64,000 bases of DNA, taken from Anniella stebbinsi. Taxonomy: Eukaryota; Chordata; Lepidosauria; Squamata; Anniellidae. Made by a program: the position numbers and the translations under genes. The notes beneath the pieces were generated by a model. That model was not told the origin of the DNA. It did no database searches and saw nothing but the letters and a program-made list of their open reading frames with translations. Shown piece after piece: positions 22,700-33,955 of the stretch. The stretch is from contig JARDYH010000006.1 of NCBI GenBank assembly GCA_029215795.1, positions 26,861,501 through 26,925,500 of the forward strand, in the 5' to 3' direction. How positions within the stretch are numbered: position 1 is the first letter of the stretch; each line of letters opens with the position of its first letter.

Positions 22700-22843
22700 G
22701 TGCAGTGTCAACACTGCCTGGCAGTGGCAATCCATGTTTTCAGGCAATGATCCTTCCCAGTCCTATCTGGACCTGTCAGGGATTGAACATGAAATCTTTT
22801 GTATGCAAAGCATGTGCTCTACCCCTGAGATACAACGTTCCCC
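22700..22843 (-). mobile_element. tRNA-Ala-like SINE (minus strand)
   Basis: On the minus strand a tRNA-like head contains an A-box-like TCAGGGGTAGAGCACATG (complement of about 22813-22830). It is followed by CTTTGCAT, with a TGC anticodon-like triplet, and a B-box-like GTTCAATCCCT. The body after it matches the common reptile SINE with CCTGAAAAC and TGCCAGGCAGTGTTGACACT. It is decayed, with no intact cloverleaf, so I do not call it a tRNA gene. Confidence 0.7.
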
Positions 22844-23599
22844 AATGATGGCATGAAATGATGCTATTTTCTTTCCTTTACTTAAGCCCTCTTCAGGTGT
22901 TCTACTTCCTGTGTTGTATGAATGCATAAAGAGAGGAATGCTCCAGCGCTGCCCTCCTCCATTGTTGCATCTGTTGTCTTGTCTATATGGAGGGTGACAG
23001 TATATATGGAGGGTGAAAGCCTCCTGTATCCATGATTCTGAATCATGGAGGAAGGGGAAAGGGAGAACACAGAGCATAAATTAAACAAGGAGCCACATCA
23101 GTTTAAACAACACAGTACGCACAATGGCATGTAACAAATTCCTGAAGAACTTCCCCTGGGATTTTTACAATAATAAATACGCATCTGGAACCTGGGATGT
23201 GGGAAGAGGGAGGACTTGAGAGGTGGTGATTTTGCACAGAAAAAAACAGGCTTGCACAACAGTGACCCAGGATTATCTAGATCAAGTATATTAAAGCTGG
23301 GTAGGCCTGAGGCCTGTGGGATCTTTTCATTAAAAAGAAACCAGAGGAGGTCCACTAGTTGAAGCTGGGTGCAAAACTGTTGTGATTTGAATCAGGGATA
23401 GAGGTTACTTTGTTTGGTTTGGAGAGGTCGGGAGAAGACTCAATTTGGATTGGAGACATGGCCCAGAAAAGAATTTATTTTAATTCTTTTTCCTCCATGC
23501 TGCAGCTCTGTCCCTATCCAAATGCCCCTCCCTCCATCTTATTGGCTGTGTAGGGGGAAACATACAGACCCAATATGGGTGCTTGAAACAACGAAGGGT
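22844..23599. other. Unassigned sequence
   Basis: No gene was recognised. It holds a small direct repeat, TATATGGAGGGTGA, at about 22983-23010. Confidence 0.5.
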
Positions 23600-24190
23600 C
23601 TTCTGGTACATTAACATAATAGGGCACAAACTTTTATGGACTACAGTCCACTTCATCAAATGCATGAAGTGTTAAAATATTGTCACCTGCCATTTCAGTC
23701 TCCCAAGGACACTTTTCTGTTGAACTGAAGGTTGCCATTCCTTAAAAGAAGACTCTAGGTCTGTAGAGGAAGCACCCAAGTAGGGTTGCTGAAGTTTGGT
23801 TATATTTATTATATTATATTTGAAATAAGACAATGATTTCCTGTCCCATTACAGGTATTGATTAACATTGCAAAGCTAGAATGATTGTCACCAGTTAATT
23901 AGTGATGTTGAAAATTGTCACTATACTCATCTTTAAGCTTACATAGAATGGTCACAGGTGGAACTTTTTGTGTTTCATAGCCATTTGGCTCTTCACTTTC
24001 AAATTTTCCCCACTATAATATACACATATATACAGAAAACTGCCAACAAAGGATAACAGTTCACACATCTGATGAAGTGGCCTCTAGCCCATGAAAGCTT
24101 ATGCCATAATAAATAGGTTCAGTCTTATAGGTGCCTCAAGGCTCCTTTTTTGCTGCAACAGACTAACATGGCTACCCCTCTTGAAGGTTT
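23600..24190. mobile_element. Long-TIR DNA element, degraded
   Basis: The left end carries AAACTTTTATGGACTACAGT and CCACTTCATCAAATGCATGA in minus orientation. The right end (24060-24180) carries CATCTGATGAAGTGGCC, CATGAAAGCTTATGCCATAA and an ACAGACTAACATGGCTACC end in plus orientation. The same arrangement recurs at 29203-29865 and, as a left half, at 33408-33830. Confidence 0.55.
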
Positions 24191-24796
24191 TGATATGGGT
24201 TCCTATTATTTCCCCACCCCTTCATAGCTAATGGCAATTCCAATTTGCATCAAGGAATAAGTGCAGGGGGAAAGAGTAAAATACACCATCCCTATGCCAC
24301 AGCCCCAGTCCCATTTGAGACCCGATACTGGTGCATTTAGCAAATAAGCCAAACACATTTTTGGAAATGCATTTACATAACTTTGACATCCCTTCTGGTT
24401 TGACCCTCAAAGCAGGAAGCAAAGTGTTTCACAGATGGTTGTAATTAGGGAAGCAGTTCCACAGAACAGCAAGTAAGGCAAAGAAATGTAGAAAAGCCCA
24501 GTTTTATATGATCACTGTATTTGCACAGTTTAGTAAAGTTCCTTTGTTGCATACACCAATCTCCTGCCTGCATTACTTACACAGATTCAATAGAAAACAG
24601 TCCATCAGCAGCCCCCCCTCCCCATGGCTACTTTTAGCCAGAACAAAAAGTTCTACTAGAGACACCCATCCTATCTGCACACACAGGATACAACACTTTG
24701 AAAACATTTTGAAAACTGTATATGGAGTGCGTCCTGGGCCCCGACAGTTCTCAAAACTGTTATAAACCATTTTAAAGCGGTAGTGTACTAGATAGG

Positions 24797-24812
24797 CTCA
24801 CATTCATGCATC
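24797..24812 (+). repeat. 16-bp direct repeat flanking a CpG-rich element (left)
   Basis: CTCACATTCATGCATC is repeated exactly at 25176-25191, framing 24813-25175. Confidence 0.85.
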
Positions 24813-25175
24813 ACAGGGTGCCTCTACAAGAGAGGTTTAATGCTCTTTGAAGGCTCATTATAAATTTTACCTCTACAAGAACGGAGCGCAAAACGGGCGT
24901 AGAGGCGCGTTATCTCTCCGATTATGCGCATTATCGAATGCGCGTTAAATCGCGAGTTTTATTTTGCTCCGGCCGTTAAAGCGCATTTCCCCCGTGTGAA
25001 CAAGCGATTATGCGCATTAACTTCTTGTAAAGCGCTTTTTGGACATCTATTAATGCGCTTCGCCGCCTCTCGCCGCCTCCCGTGCAGAGGGATTAGGAGT
25101 AAATGCGAGTCTGCGATAATGCGCATAATCGCCGAACCGGGCGCAAAAGCGAATCCTTGTAGAGGGAGCCTTCAA
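24813..25175. mobile_element. CpG-dense foldback element
   Basis: This 363-bp element stands out for its density of CpG in an otherwise CpG-poor region. It has CCTCTACAAGA near both 24820 and 24871, and the reverse complement of its right end starts TTGAAGGCTCCCTCTACAAG. Inner arms pair around ATTATGCGCATTATCG (24923 region) and CGATAATGCGCATAATCG (25114 region). It has no coding capacity. The 16-bp flanking repeat is longer than a hAT TSD, so the class is uncertain. Confidence 0.65.
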
Positions 25176-25191
25176 CTCACATTCATGCATC
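25176..25191 (+). repeat. 16-bp direct repeat flanking a CpG-rich element (right)
   Basis: Exact copy of 24797-24812. Confidence 0.85.
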
Positions 25192-26523
25192 TTCAACATC
25201 ATATCTAGATTAACCTGAGACATTATCTCTAGATGGTATTCATTAGTGTGGATAAACCACTGCACAGGACCATCTTCTTTCAATGATTTACTGTTTCTGT
25301 CTCATGTCTCTATTTTTTTTAAGTACCCATTTCCTCTAGTGAGATAAACAAAATTAAGCTGTAAATTGTGCGGTGAAAATGCTTCCTTAGATATAAAGTC
25401 TCTTACTTGATAGACATTTTGATTCATTAGGTAGCTTCAACTTAAAAGTCTCCCTCTGGCTCCGTGAGGCCCAGTTTACCTTGCACATTCTGAGTGTTTT
25501 TATGCTACTGCGTGAATTCTGCATGGTTCCAGGACAGTCAGTCATACTGACTGACATAAGTAGTTGGGGTTTCTTCTACTTCCTTTTCATTTTTCCACTG
25601 CACCCTCTAGTTTAGGGGTATGTAACATGGTGCCCACGGGAACCAATGTGCCCCCAGACAGCTTTCAGCTGTTGCCATCTTCATTTCCAATTAATGTTTC
25701 TCGGCTACATGATGGGGCTCAGAGACATTCTTAGGAATGAAGACAAGAGAGAGTGGATGTGTGTGTGAGAGGGGGGGAGGGAGGGGGACCTGGGGAATTA
25801 CTTGGCTGGCAGAGGGAGGGGGAGAAAAAGAGTTCACCTTCTGTAAAATAGTAGGCAACCATAAATAAAGTCTTCCAATATTTTTGTATGTATATGCATA
25901 AGAAGATTATACTACATTCTTCTAAATGGGGTTAACCATTTCTCTACTTATGTTCTTATTTCATTCTTCTTACATAGATAACAATCTCTTTATGGCCTTT
26001 CTGTACTAGATCCTCTATTATATAATCTGGTGGTCCTGCCCACTGCTGGCAGGTGGCCCTTGAAGTACTAGTCTGGGGCCAAAAATAGCTCTATATAACC
26101 CAACACAAACTTCATTGGAGGCATCAGTAGAAAATATGAAGGTGATGGATATCTTAAAACATAGAGCGTCTCTACATTAAGGGAAGCACGTTGTTTCCCC
26201 AGGGCTTTTGTGCTTCCTCATTCTTTGGCACAATTGTTATGGGCTGCATTACATGGGAGGAGGGGGTGACAAGGGGTTGAATTGAATACTTCTCCTCCAT
26301 TCAGTTACACTGAGTTCTATTGAGACAGCTCCATCTAGTGGAAGAAGATCCTGCTGTTTCCCAGCTATTAGTACTTTAAAAGTGGTTCTCTATATCCAGG
26401 GATTTCCAGAGGATTCCGTGGGAGATGTCTTGGTTGTTGACAACATCATGAAATCAATCAAAAAATATCTGTGAGTGGCGAATCATGAGTGTGCAATAAA
26501 TTGTTCATTTAGAGGAGCCCATA
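25192..26523. other. Unassigned sequence with possible MITE ends
   Basis: TTTAGGGGTATGTAACATGG near 25611 resembles the left end of the family at 26532-26908, but a matching right end was not found. No gene was seen. Confidence 0.4.
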
Positions 26524-26531
26524 GTTTAAAG

Positions 26532-26908
26532 TAGGGGTGGGTGATACATGGCCTGCAGGTCTCCTGCAGACCCCATTTACCTATGCCACAGCTGCGTCAT
26601 CAAAATTTGCAAAATAAGTTACTGTTTAGCACTATGGAATGGTAAACAGGTCAAAATTGGCTTGTTCTGAAGCTAAATTTGACATACTTAGTGCTCCAGA
26701 AAGGTCACATTTAGCTTGTGTACAAGCTAAATTTGACTTCTTTACCTCTCTGTAGAGGTTTTCTGCTGAATTTCGGGGGGGGGGGGAGGTTAGTCACTGG
26801 AACCCCATGGAATTCTGCAAGACGGCAGCAGGAGTATTGCCCAAGGGTGGATGTGGGTGTGCAGAGGGGGCCAAAATGTCCATGCACTCCTGAAGTTGCC
26901 CATCCCTG
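26532..26908. mobile_element. hAT-type MITE with near-perfect 8-bp TSD
   Basis: It starts TAGGGGTGGGTGATACATGG and ends TTGCCCATCCCT(G), complementary to the start. GTTTAAAG (26524-26531) and GTTTTAAG (26909-26916) match at seven of eight positions. The interior has a G-run at 26777-26787 and is otherwise not palindromic. Confidence 0.65.
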
Positions 26909-27059
26909 GTTTTAAGACCATATATACTGTATGCATTCCTATGCATAAATTGTAATTTTACAAATCTTACAAAATACATTTGTAAACTTTTAAAAAACAG
27001 TTGCAAACCTTTACAGAGGTTGGGGGAAGATGTATTGTGATGTCACAGGTGCTATCCAG

Positions 27060-27128
27060 TAGGCATTAACTATTCATTTATTTATTTATTGCATTTCTAT
27101 ACCGCCCACTAGCTGAAGCTCAGATGTT
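27060..27128 (-). mobile_element. L2-type LINE 3' tail fragment
   Basis: The TTTATTTATTTATTGCATTT run followed by TATACCGCCCACTAGCTGAAGC is the reverse complement of the family's 3' end motif. Confidence 0.6.
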
Positions 27129-27161
27129 TTTTTTCTCAACATACCAGAAACTTGCAAAACA

Positions 27162-27163
<2 letters not shown>

Positions 27164-27193
<30 letters not shown>
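27164..27193. repeat. (CT)n microsatellite
   Basis: Fifteen uninterrupted CT units. Confidence 0.95.
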
Positions 27194-27196
<3 letters not shown>

Positions 27197-29202
27197 AATA
27201 AGCAGCTGCAGACCTACCATTGAGCTTCAAGGTTTTATGGGCCAGATCCTCTAAAATGGACAGTGCTTATTTGATGGAGTATGATGCATTGTATACGTTT
27301 TATTTATTTATTTAACCCAAGATAGTTCTGATGGACTGTCATTTAATACATCACAGAAATAAAAATAGGGAAAGAAAGAAAGCTCTTCTAAATCTGTATC
27401 TGCTAGGTTCTCCCCCCCCCATCTCCCTCCATCTCCCTCTGTTAAATAATTCAGAACTTACTTCATTTTCCATCATTCATAATTCTTCACTTGGGGGGAA
27501 AAGGGCAGGAGCAAGGGGAAGAAGCATTGCAGGTGGCCGGAATTTGTTGCTGCATTGTCTTCAGTAAGGTCAGCCAAGTGTCCTCTTCACTCCTCTTGTT
27601 GCTGAAAGTGATGCAAATGTTAGTCTTATCAGAATTGGGACAATGACGGAAAAGTAATAACCTGCCATTCTGTAAAGATAAAATATTGTCCTGATTGCTT
27701 GGGTGTGTGAAATTCATGTTTCAGCACCATCAAACATATGCCTCCTTAACACAGGAGCGTGAGACACATCTGGGAATATGTAGCTATGGTTCCTGGAGTA
27801 AACAGCAAATTTTTCTTCTCTGAATTATTAACAAAATGTGTTTCTCAACAGCCAAAGAAGGAAACATTCTGTGTGCATGTAAGAGAGAAATGGCCTTTCC
27901 AGATGTGTGTTTTCTGCACAAACAAAAATTGTATAGTGCTTCCTCAGTTGTTGCAGACCACTTTCTACAAACAATTCTGTCACAAGATAACAGTAATTTC
28001 CCAAGCACTCAGAACAAGATTTTTATTGCAGTGACATTTGATTTTTGCTGTGTCCCATCCCCCACCCTGCTCCTGCAGGCACACCCTAATATTTTGATTG
28101 TGGTTGTGAGTGCTGCCTGGACTATAGCTGTGTGAACGTAACAGGCACCTACTGGTTAGTGCCCATACCATCAATACTGATGAATAACTTAGCTCCTCTC
28201 CCCATGCCTCTGCATCTTGCATAACTTAATATATACTTTTTAATCTTCAGAGGCACACCTGAAGGAGTGTGAGCTTGCTTACCTATTGAAATGGTTTTCA
28301 GAAGTCTCTTGCATGCAGGGCCAGCTCAATACAAGGTGGTGCATCCCTTCCTCCACCCCTATGGTAAATACAAAAGCCGACCAGACAGGCAGTTGAATCT
28401 TACTTCAACATTGTTGATGGCACAGCATCCTACACTACACTGAGAGCAGCAGGCTTGCTGGGGTGGTTGGGTGTTTGCAGAGCAGGCTGTAGGGCACACA
28501 GAGCTCTGTCCTCCAACACCTTATGACTGCTTTGTCACAACTCTGCCTGGTGCCGACTTGTTCCCCACTCAGACAATGGCTGCAGCTAGCATGTGTTACA
28601 GGAGCAGAGCAACACATCTGCATACACAACACCTACTGGAGCTTACTCACTCAATTGGGGCCTTTCTCAATGCATTGGGAGAAGGTGACTCATCAGCAAG
28701 CCAGCCAAGTTAGTAATAAGCAGATATCACCACTGCCAGTTCAGGAGGATGGGAACTCCTCAAAGGAGGCCACAAACATGTTTCTGCCCCATGCCAGGTC
28801 TTTTTTGGCTTCTTCCTTTGATTTCCCCACTGCAGTCGGTACTTAAGCATTTTTCATTCAGCCACCTATGGCCACTAAAGACCACCCTCAGGGCAATCTA
28901 GAAATAAGATGATCTCCCTTTTCTACAACCATCTTGATTTGAGTCTCAGGCTTTGGGGACTCTCGGGAGCCATGGAATGTTCATGTATCACAGCTGTAAG
29001 AGCTGCACGTCTTGCATTAAATGGATGAAGAAGCAAGAAATATATCAGGATGGAACACATTTTTTGAATCCTACTTCCTTCTCTTGGGTTCTCCTAGATT
29101 TGTATTAACCTGTTCCTGATTTTCAGCTAACCTAATAGAAGTGATGCTGCAGCCCTTCCCAACTCCCAATATTCACTGCATAATAAGCCACGCTGTTTGT
29201 AG
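27194..29202. other. Unassigned sequence
   Basis: Several short overlapping ORFs occur on both strands without recognisable domains. I see no support for a gene. Confidence 0.5.
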
Positions 29203-29865
29203 TTCAAGAACAACGAAGAGTCTTGTGGCACCTGAAGGACTAACAACTTTATTTTGGACAATAAATTTATTGTCCAAAATAAAATTTATTTAAAATGTTT
29301 CTAGGCTGCCTTTAAGCGCAGAAGCCCTTAATAGCCAATTTCACAGGTGCATGGTGTATTATGGAGAGTTTCAAGTTTATATACAATACATGTGCTGTTG
29401 TTGTTGTTGTTGGTGTATGTGAATGTACGTATGTATGTGTGAAAGAACCGTAAACAGGTTAGAAAGAAATTAAATGCAGAAAGTACTGACTATGACTATC
29501 GCATTATTAACAGTGGTCATTTGCAGTGCAACTGTTGCCGACAACACATAACCTAGCAATGAGTAACCTAATTTTCACATGCAATGTGATAAAAATCCTT
29601 TGTCCCAATTAAAGCCTCTGGAGATAGAATTAAACACTTTAATTTCCTTCTTCTTCACTGTTTACAATTCTTCCTTCCGCCCTGCATCCACCATATGTAC
29701 TGTACATGAACTTGAAACTCTCCACTATGCTCCATGCATCTGATGAAGTAGGCTATTGTCCATGAAAGCTTATGCTAGAATAAAGTTTAACAGCTTTTAG
29801 GTGCTACAAGACTCATTGTTGATGATGTTCTACTGCTATAGACCAACATGGTTATTCCTCTTGAC
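29203..29865. mobile_element. Long-TIR DNA element, about 660 bp
   Basis: The left side reads GAGTCTTGTGGCACCTGAAG and then TGGAGAGTTTCAAGTTTATA (about 29362). The reverse complement of the right side reads GAGTCTTGTAGCACCTAAAA and then GGAGAGTTTCAAGTTCATG. The two ends pair over more than 150 bases with indels. A CATCTGATGAAGTAGGC motif near 29738 links it to 23600-24190 and 33408-33830. There is no transposase, so it is non-autonomous. The family name is unknown to me. Confidence 0.65.
29248..29283. repeat. 36-bp perfect palindrome
   Basis: Two 18-base arms, TTTATTTTGGACAATAAA and its exact reverse complement, abut with no spacer inside the left arm of the element at 29203-29865. Confidence 0.95.
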
Positions 29866-30560
29866 ATTTTTGTTTTCAAAGAGCTTTGAGGTATTATTAG
29901 TAACAAAATTAGCATATTACCATATATTCTGTTATTGGCATGAATCATGTACTGTAATTACACTTGGAATCCTTAACATTATCAGCATCTAATGAGAGGC
30001 ACTGTATGATCTATTTCAAACATGAATGAAACAGGCCTGGAGTTATTCTGTAACAGAAACCACTTTGTCAACATCACTGACAGGGTTGTTATTTCCTAGT
30101 TATATATTTGCAAAGTAAAAAATGAACTGGACACTGGATATTCTGCCTCATAGACAGCACTGAGTTTCACTTCCAAAAGAATGATTAACAACCCTTTACA
30201 TCGTAGGGATTCATGCCTACAAACACTATGTTCACAATCTAGGAGACATTTGTGTCCCATTGTAATTGTGATGTTTAAGCTGTTGTTTCTGGGACTTAAG
30301 GGTGGGTGGGTGGAGGTGAGAGGTTTTCTGAAACAAAATCTTATCACTTGGATGGAAGGGATTTTCTCCTCTGCGGAGACATATGCAGGTAGGAGTTTGG
30401 TCCTCAATCAAGGTTCTTCTTTTGTACTTTATAAGAAGCCACAAAAGACGGTGGTTTCTCCAAAACTAGACTGTAATAAAGGGTTAGAAAATCAAGAACT
30501 GTGAATATTATGAATAATAATAACTTAATCGTAATATACAGTGGGTTGGATCCAGACTAA
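29866..30560. other. Unassigned sequence
   Basis: No gene or clear repeat. ORFs on both strands at 30096-30504 overlap one another and look like chance. Confidence 0.5.
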
Positions 30561-30653
30561 GGCTGCAATCCTGTGCACACTTGCCTAGAAGTAAGTCCTA
30601 TTGAATACAATATGACTTATGTTTGAGTACCTATGCATGTGATTGGACTGTAA
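30561..30653. mobile_element. Foldback MITE, relative of 3959-4049
   Basis: The left arm reads GGCTGCAATCCTGTGCACAC and the right arm contains GAGTACCTATGCATGTGATT, in inverted relation, with AAGTCCTATTG at the centre. More decayed than 3959-4049. Confidence 0.55.
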
Positions 30654-31410
30654 GTCAGATAAACTTAGGTCCCATTGATTTCAATGGGAACGAAGAGTAA
30701 CTAATTAAGTCTGCGATCCTATGGTCCCACTGGAGGGCGCCTAAGGGACCATAGGATAGTTCAGCTCTCCCTGTCTGAGGATGGGGGAGATACCGTCTAC
30801 CCTTGGAGGGAGGGAAATTACTCTAACCGCTCTACAAAATTAGAATAGGAAGAAAGGAGAGAAAAACATGGCTCCTCTTCCTTCCTTCTAGCCTGCTGGC
30901 ATGAGCGTTGACAGGGCTTTGGATATGGCAGTTCAGCCCCGTTTGGATCTCTCCAATTTGGTAGGTAGGATTGCTCCCTCAGTCTGGATCCAATCCAGTA
31001 TGAATTCAAACTTTTCCTCCTCTCCTGGTGCAAACTCCACAAGGGTAAATGGAATGAGCAAATTCTGGGAGGGATTGTCAGACTTCCTACCATAAAGAAC
31101 TGGTGTGTTGCGGCCCAACTCTGTTGTTTCTTTTCCACAGTTGCCAGCCATCTCTGCACAAGAGAGCCAGTACTCAACCAAGAAATGAACCAACCATATG
31201 GAATTCCATCCATTCCCTTTCTGTTCCCTGCAGTTACTGAATTATATTAGAAGGAACTGAGACACTCTGAGGGGAAAGGAATTTGGATCTGAACCAAATT
31301 CTTTTGTTATTACTCATATCAGTTTAACGCCAGATTGCTAATATCTGGGAGAAATTAAGCCTATGATGAAACTGCAGTTGAGTCACCTCAGAACAATCAT
31401 TCATTCACTT

Positions 31411-31413
<3 letters not shown>
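30654..31413. other. Unassigned sequence with repeat-like ends
   Basis: A 131-codon minus-strand ORF (30818-31213) has no recognisable domain and is overlapped by another open frame. GGTTGGATCCAGACT near 30543 and CTGGATCCAATCC near 30983 suggest another decayed foldback element. I do not call a gene. Confidence 0.4.

Positions 31414-31441
<28 letters not shown>
31414..31441. repeat. (TG)n microsatellite
   Basis: About fourteen uninterrupted TG units. Confidence 0.95.
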
Positions 31442-31885
31442 CCTGCTCCTCCCCATCCCCCATCTTATGAAGTCTTCACTCTCTTCTCCATCCTTATCAA
31501 ACAAGAGGCCATGGCTGGCTTTAAGCATTTTGACTCTGTTGGCATAGTACTTTATCATTTATAAATTTACTGTAGTTTATCCTGCTTTTCAGATAATTAT
31601 TCTCTCCCAAAACAGCTCACACTGATTAAAAAAGAGACCACATTGCTGTCAAGTGTACAAACCAAAAAAGATAAAATGTGTTGTAGTACAATGTATCTAG
31701 AGGGCACCAGGTTGGGGAGGCAGTATCAAAATATCCCTCAGTTTTACAGTTTCTGACATTGCATTTATCCCAAACTGCACTCACATGAATAAAGGAGAGC
31801 AATATTAGGTACTGAATAAATTGTTCAGAAAACTGAAGGGCTTTCTTTCTGTACTGTTTAACTCATTGCCTTTTTCCCACAAGGA

Positions 31886-32125
31886 GAGGCAATGTGGTGT
31901 AGAGTGGTTAGAATATTACATTGGGACTCGGGAAATGAGGGTTCAAGTCCCCACTCGGCCATGAAACTCACTGAGTGACTTTGGGCCAATCACTGCCTCT
32001 CAGCCTAACCTACTTCACAGGGTTGTTGTGAGGATAAAATGGGGAAGAGGAGAATCATATATGCTGCCTTGGGCTCCTTGGAGGAAAGGGGGATATAAAA
32101 GTAACAAAACAAATGAAATAAGTAA
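31886..32125 (+). mobile_element. tRNA-derived squamate SINE
   Basis: A tRNA-like head has an A-box-like GTGTAGAGTGGTTAGA and a B-box-like GGTTCAAGTCC (31940-31950), the internal Pol III promoter. The body carries the widespread CACTCGGCCATGAAACTCAC, CTCAGCCTAACCTACTTCAC and GGGTTGTTGTGAGGATAAAA segments. It ends with CTGCCTTGGGCTCCTTGGAG and a GGATATAAAAG-type tail. This matches what I know of Sauria-type SINEs, which rely on a partner LINE to move. It is nearly full length and moderately diverged. Confidence 0.85.
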
Positions 32126-32543
32126 GTTATCTGGGACCTGGCTCACTTACAAGTAATAAACATGTGTATGGGCTGTACCAAGTGACTTCAGACTGCAGTT
32201 GTGGGGGAAGGGAGGGACTCACATCATTGAATGCTCCACCATGCAAGTAAAGAAAGGGGAAAGCATTTCACATGGGAAATCAGATGTCAAGGAAGATAAT
32301 TCTGGTCTAGCCTTCTGTCTGACATTTTGTTTTCTATATACAGTCAATTTTTTAAAAATATGGATGACAATTCAACCAGCCAGAAGTGGTACAATCCAAA
32401 AACAGGTTTGTCACTTTGGTGGGCAGTAAGCCAAAGTCATGTGAAGATATTGTATTCAGAGTAGATGCACAAAAATGAATGGGGCTTAAGTTAGATTAAC
32501 ATTGGATACAGCCCACTGCAGGTTTCTGGAACATACTTTACTC
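32126..32543. other. Unassigned sequence
   Basis: No gene or repeat end was recognised. Confidence 0.45.
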
Positions 32544-32669
32544 CAGGGATGGGGTACAGATGTTGTTGGACTACAACTCCTATCACCCTTGCTCATTGCC
32601 CATGCTTGCTGGGGCTGATGGGAGTTAGAATCCAACAATAACTGTATGGTCACAGGTCCCTCAGCTCTG
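32544..32669. mobile_element. hAT-type foldback MITE, relative of 5391-5527
   Basis: CAGGGATGGGGTACAGATGT at the left, TTGTTGGACTACAACTCCTA next to it, and the complementary GATGGGAGTTAGAATCCAAC followed by GTCCCTCAGCTCTG on the right give the same layout as 5391-5527, but with more decay. Confidence 0.6.
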
Positions 32670-33407
32670 TTTCATTGAAATTGTTCAACAGAATACGGCA
32701 GAATTTCAAACAAATCCTACCCTCTGCCTTTCTCCTAGCCAGCCTACCATTAGGTAGTGTGAGGCAGGAAACTAACCACAAATGGCAGGTAGTGGGATAC
32801 CATTAAAGGGAAACAAACCCAATCCCCATTTGGTTATCTGCATCTGGCCATGTCCTTTGCTGTCTCTTAAGTGAAAGCCCAATAAGAGACAAAGAAACAG
32901 CCAAAAACTACTTGGAAAATAAAATTATAGGAAGCTTGCTAGCCTACATTAAACCCTTGGAGGAAAGTACTCACAAAACATAGGGGTCATCTGGGTAGAT
33001 TCAACAAACAGCATATTCCTAAGGTCAAAAAGAGCTAACGAAGGAATAAAGGGATCTTAGTCCATTTTTATGGTGTTTAGCCAGAGGGCTAGGCATCCTA
33101 GACAAACAGCACTGACCAATCAAATGAACAGGAAGTAACTAGAGAGGCTCTCTTCTCACCTTTTGGAATCTAGGTGATGGGCTAAAAAGGTGTTATTTAA
33201 AAAAGATTATCCCTGGCAGACTTAAAAGATCAAAAGACTTCCCCTTTGTGGATTTGGAAAAGTGGAGAAAGACTTCGGCTTGTCTATGCAGAGCTATAGA
33301 TGCCAGCTATCTTGGCGAAAAGGATGCAGTATTTTTCAAGAGGCAAGACTGGAATGGCAGCAGGCCTGTGTCACAACCATTGAGGCAGGTAGCTTAAGAA
33401 TTATACA

Positions 33408-33830
33408 ATAAAAGTGAAACAACAAAGACTCTTGTGGCAACTTAAAGACTAGCAAATTTATTCTGGTATAAGTTTTGGTGGACACTGTCCATTTCACCAA
33501 ATGCATGAAGACTTAACCACAAATTGATAGATTTAGATAAACATGCTGGGCTTGGGGGTGGGGGAAATGTAAACTGTGTTGTCTGGTGGAACTGAAATGC
33601 AGAAAGTACAGACAGTGATGACTATCTTAACAGTTGCCGTTCACAAAATGTTTACGGGTGATAACACAAACATAATTGCATTGGTGAGCTAATTAACAGA
33701 TGCAGTGTGTTAAAAGCAAAAAGAACCACAGGAAACAGAGTTGAATTTCTTCATGAATTGTACTTTAGCAATTTCGCATTGGGATCTGTCTTTGAAATTC
33801 CTTTGTTCAAGAATTGACATTTGAGGGTCA
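33408..33830 (-). mobile_element. Left half of the long-TIR DNA element family
   Basis: It carries AAAGACTCTTGTGGCAACTT, TTCACCAAATGCATGAAG and, further in, AATGCAGAAAGTACAGACAG, all matching the left half and interior of 29203-29865. The right terminal repeat seems lost. Confidence 0.55.
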
Positions 33831-33839
33831 GTGATAGAG

Positions 33840-33955
33840 GCCTGTTTTGCACATAAGACAAATCCTGAAAAAAACCCAGAGTTCCTGGGTCAAACAACCC
33901 AGGAATTATTGTTATGTGTGAACTGGGTTGCAGTGTCTTAGAGGCTGAAATGTTC
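33840..33955. repeat. Small foldback repeat
   Basis: CTGTTTTGCACATAAGACAA on the left and GTTATGTGTGAACTGGGTTG on the right, with the pair GAGTTCCTGGGT / ACCCAGGAATT at the centre, suggest a short decayed palindromic element. Confidence 0.4.

Noticed and set aside
22700..22843. A tRNA-Ala gene on the minus strand
   Set aside because: The A- and B-box-like segments are present, but the stem positions do not pair into a cloverleaf and SINE body sequence follows directly.
30818..31213. 131-codon minus-strand ORF as a gene
   Set aside because: It overlaps other open frames on both strands, lies in repeat-like sequence and has no recognisable domain.
31886..31960. A tRNA gene on the plus strand
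   Set aside because: It is the head of a SINE: the acceptor stem is absent and the body continues with known SINE landmarks.
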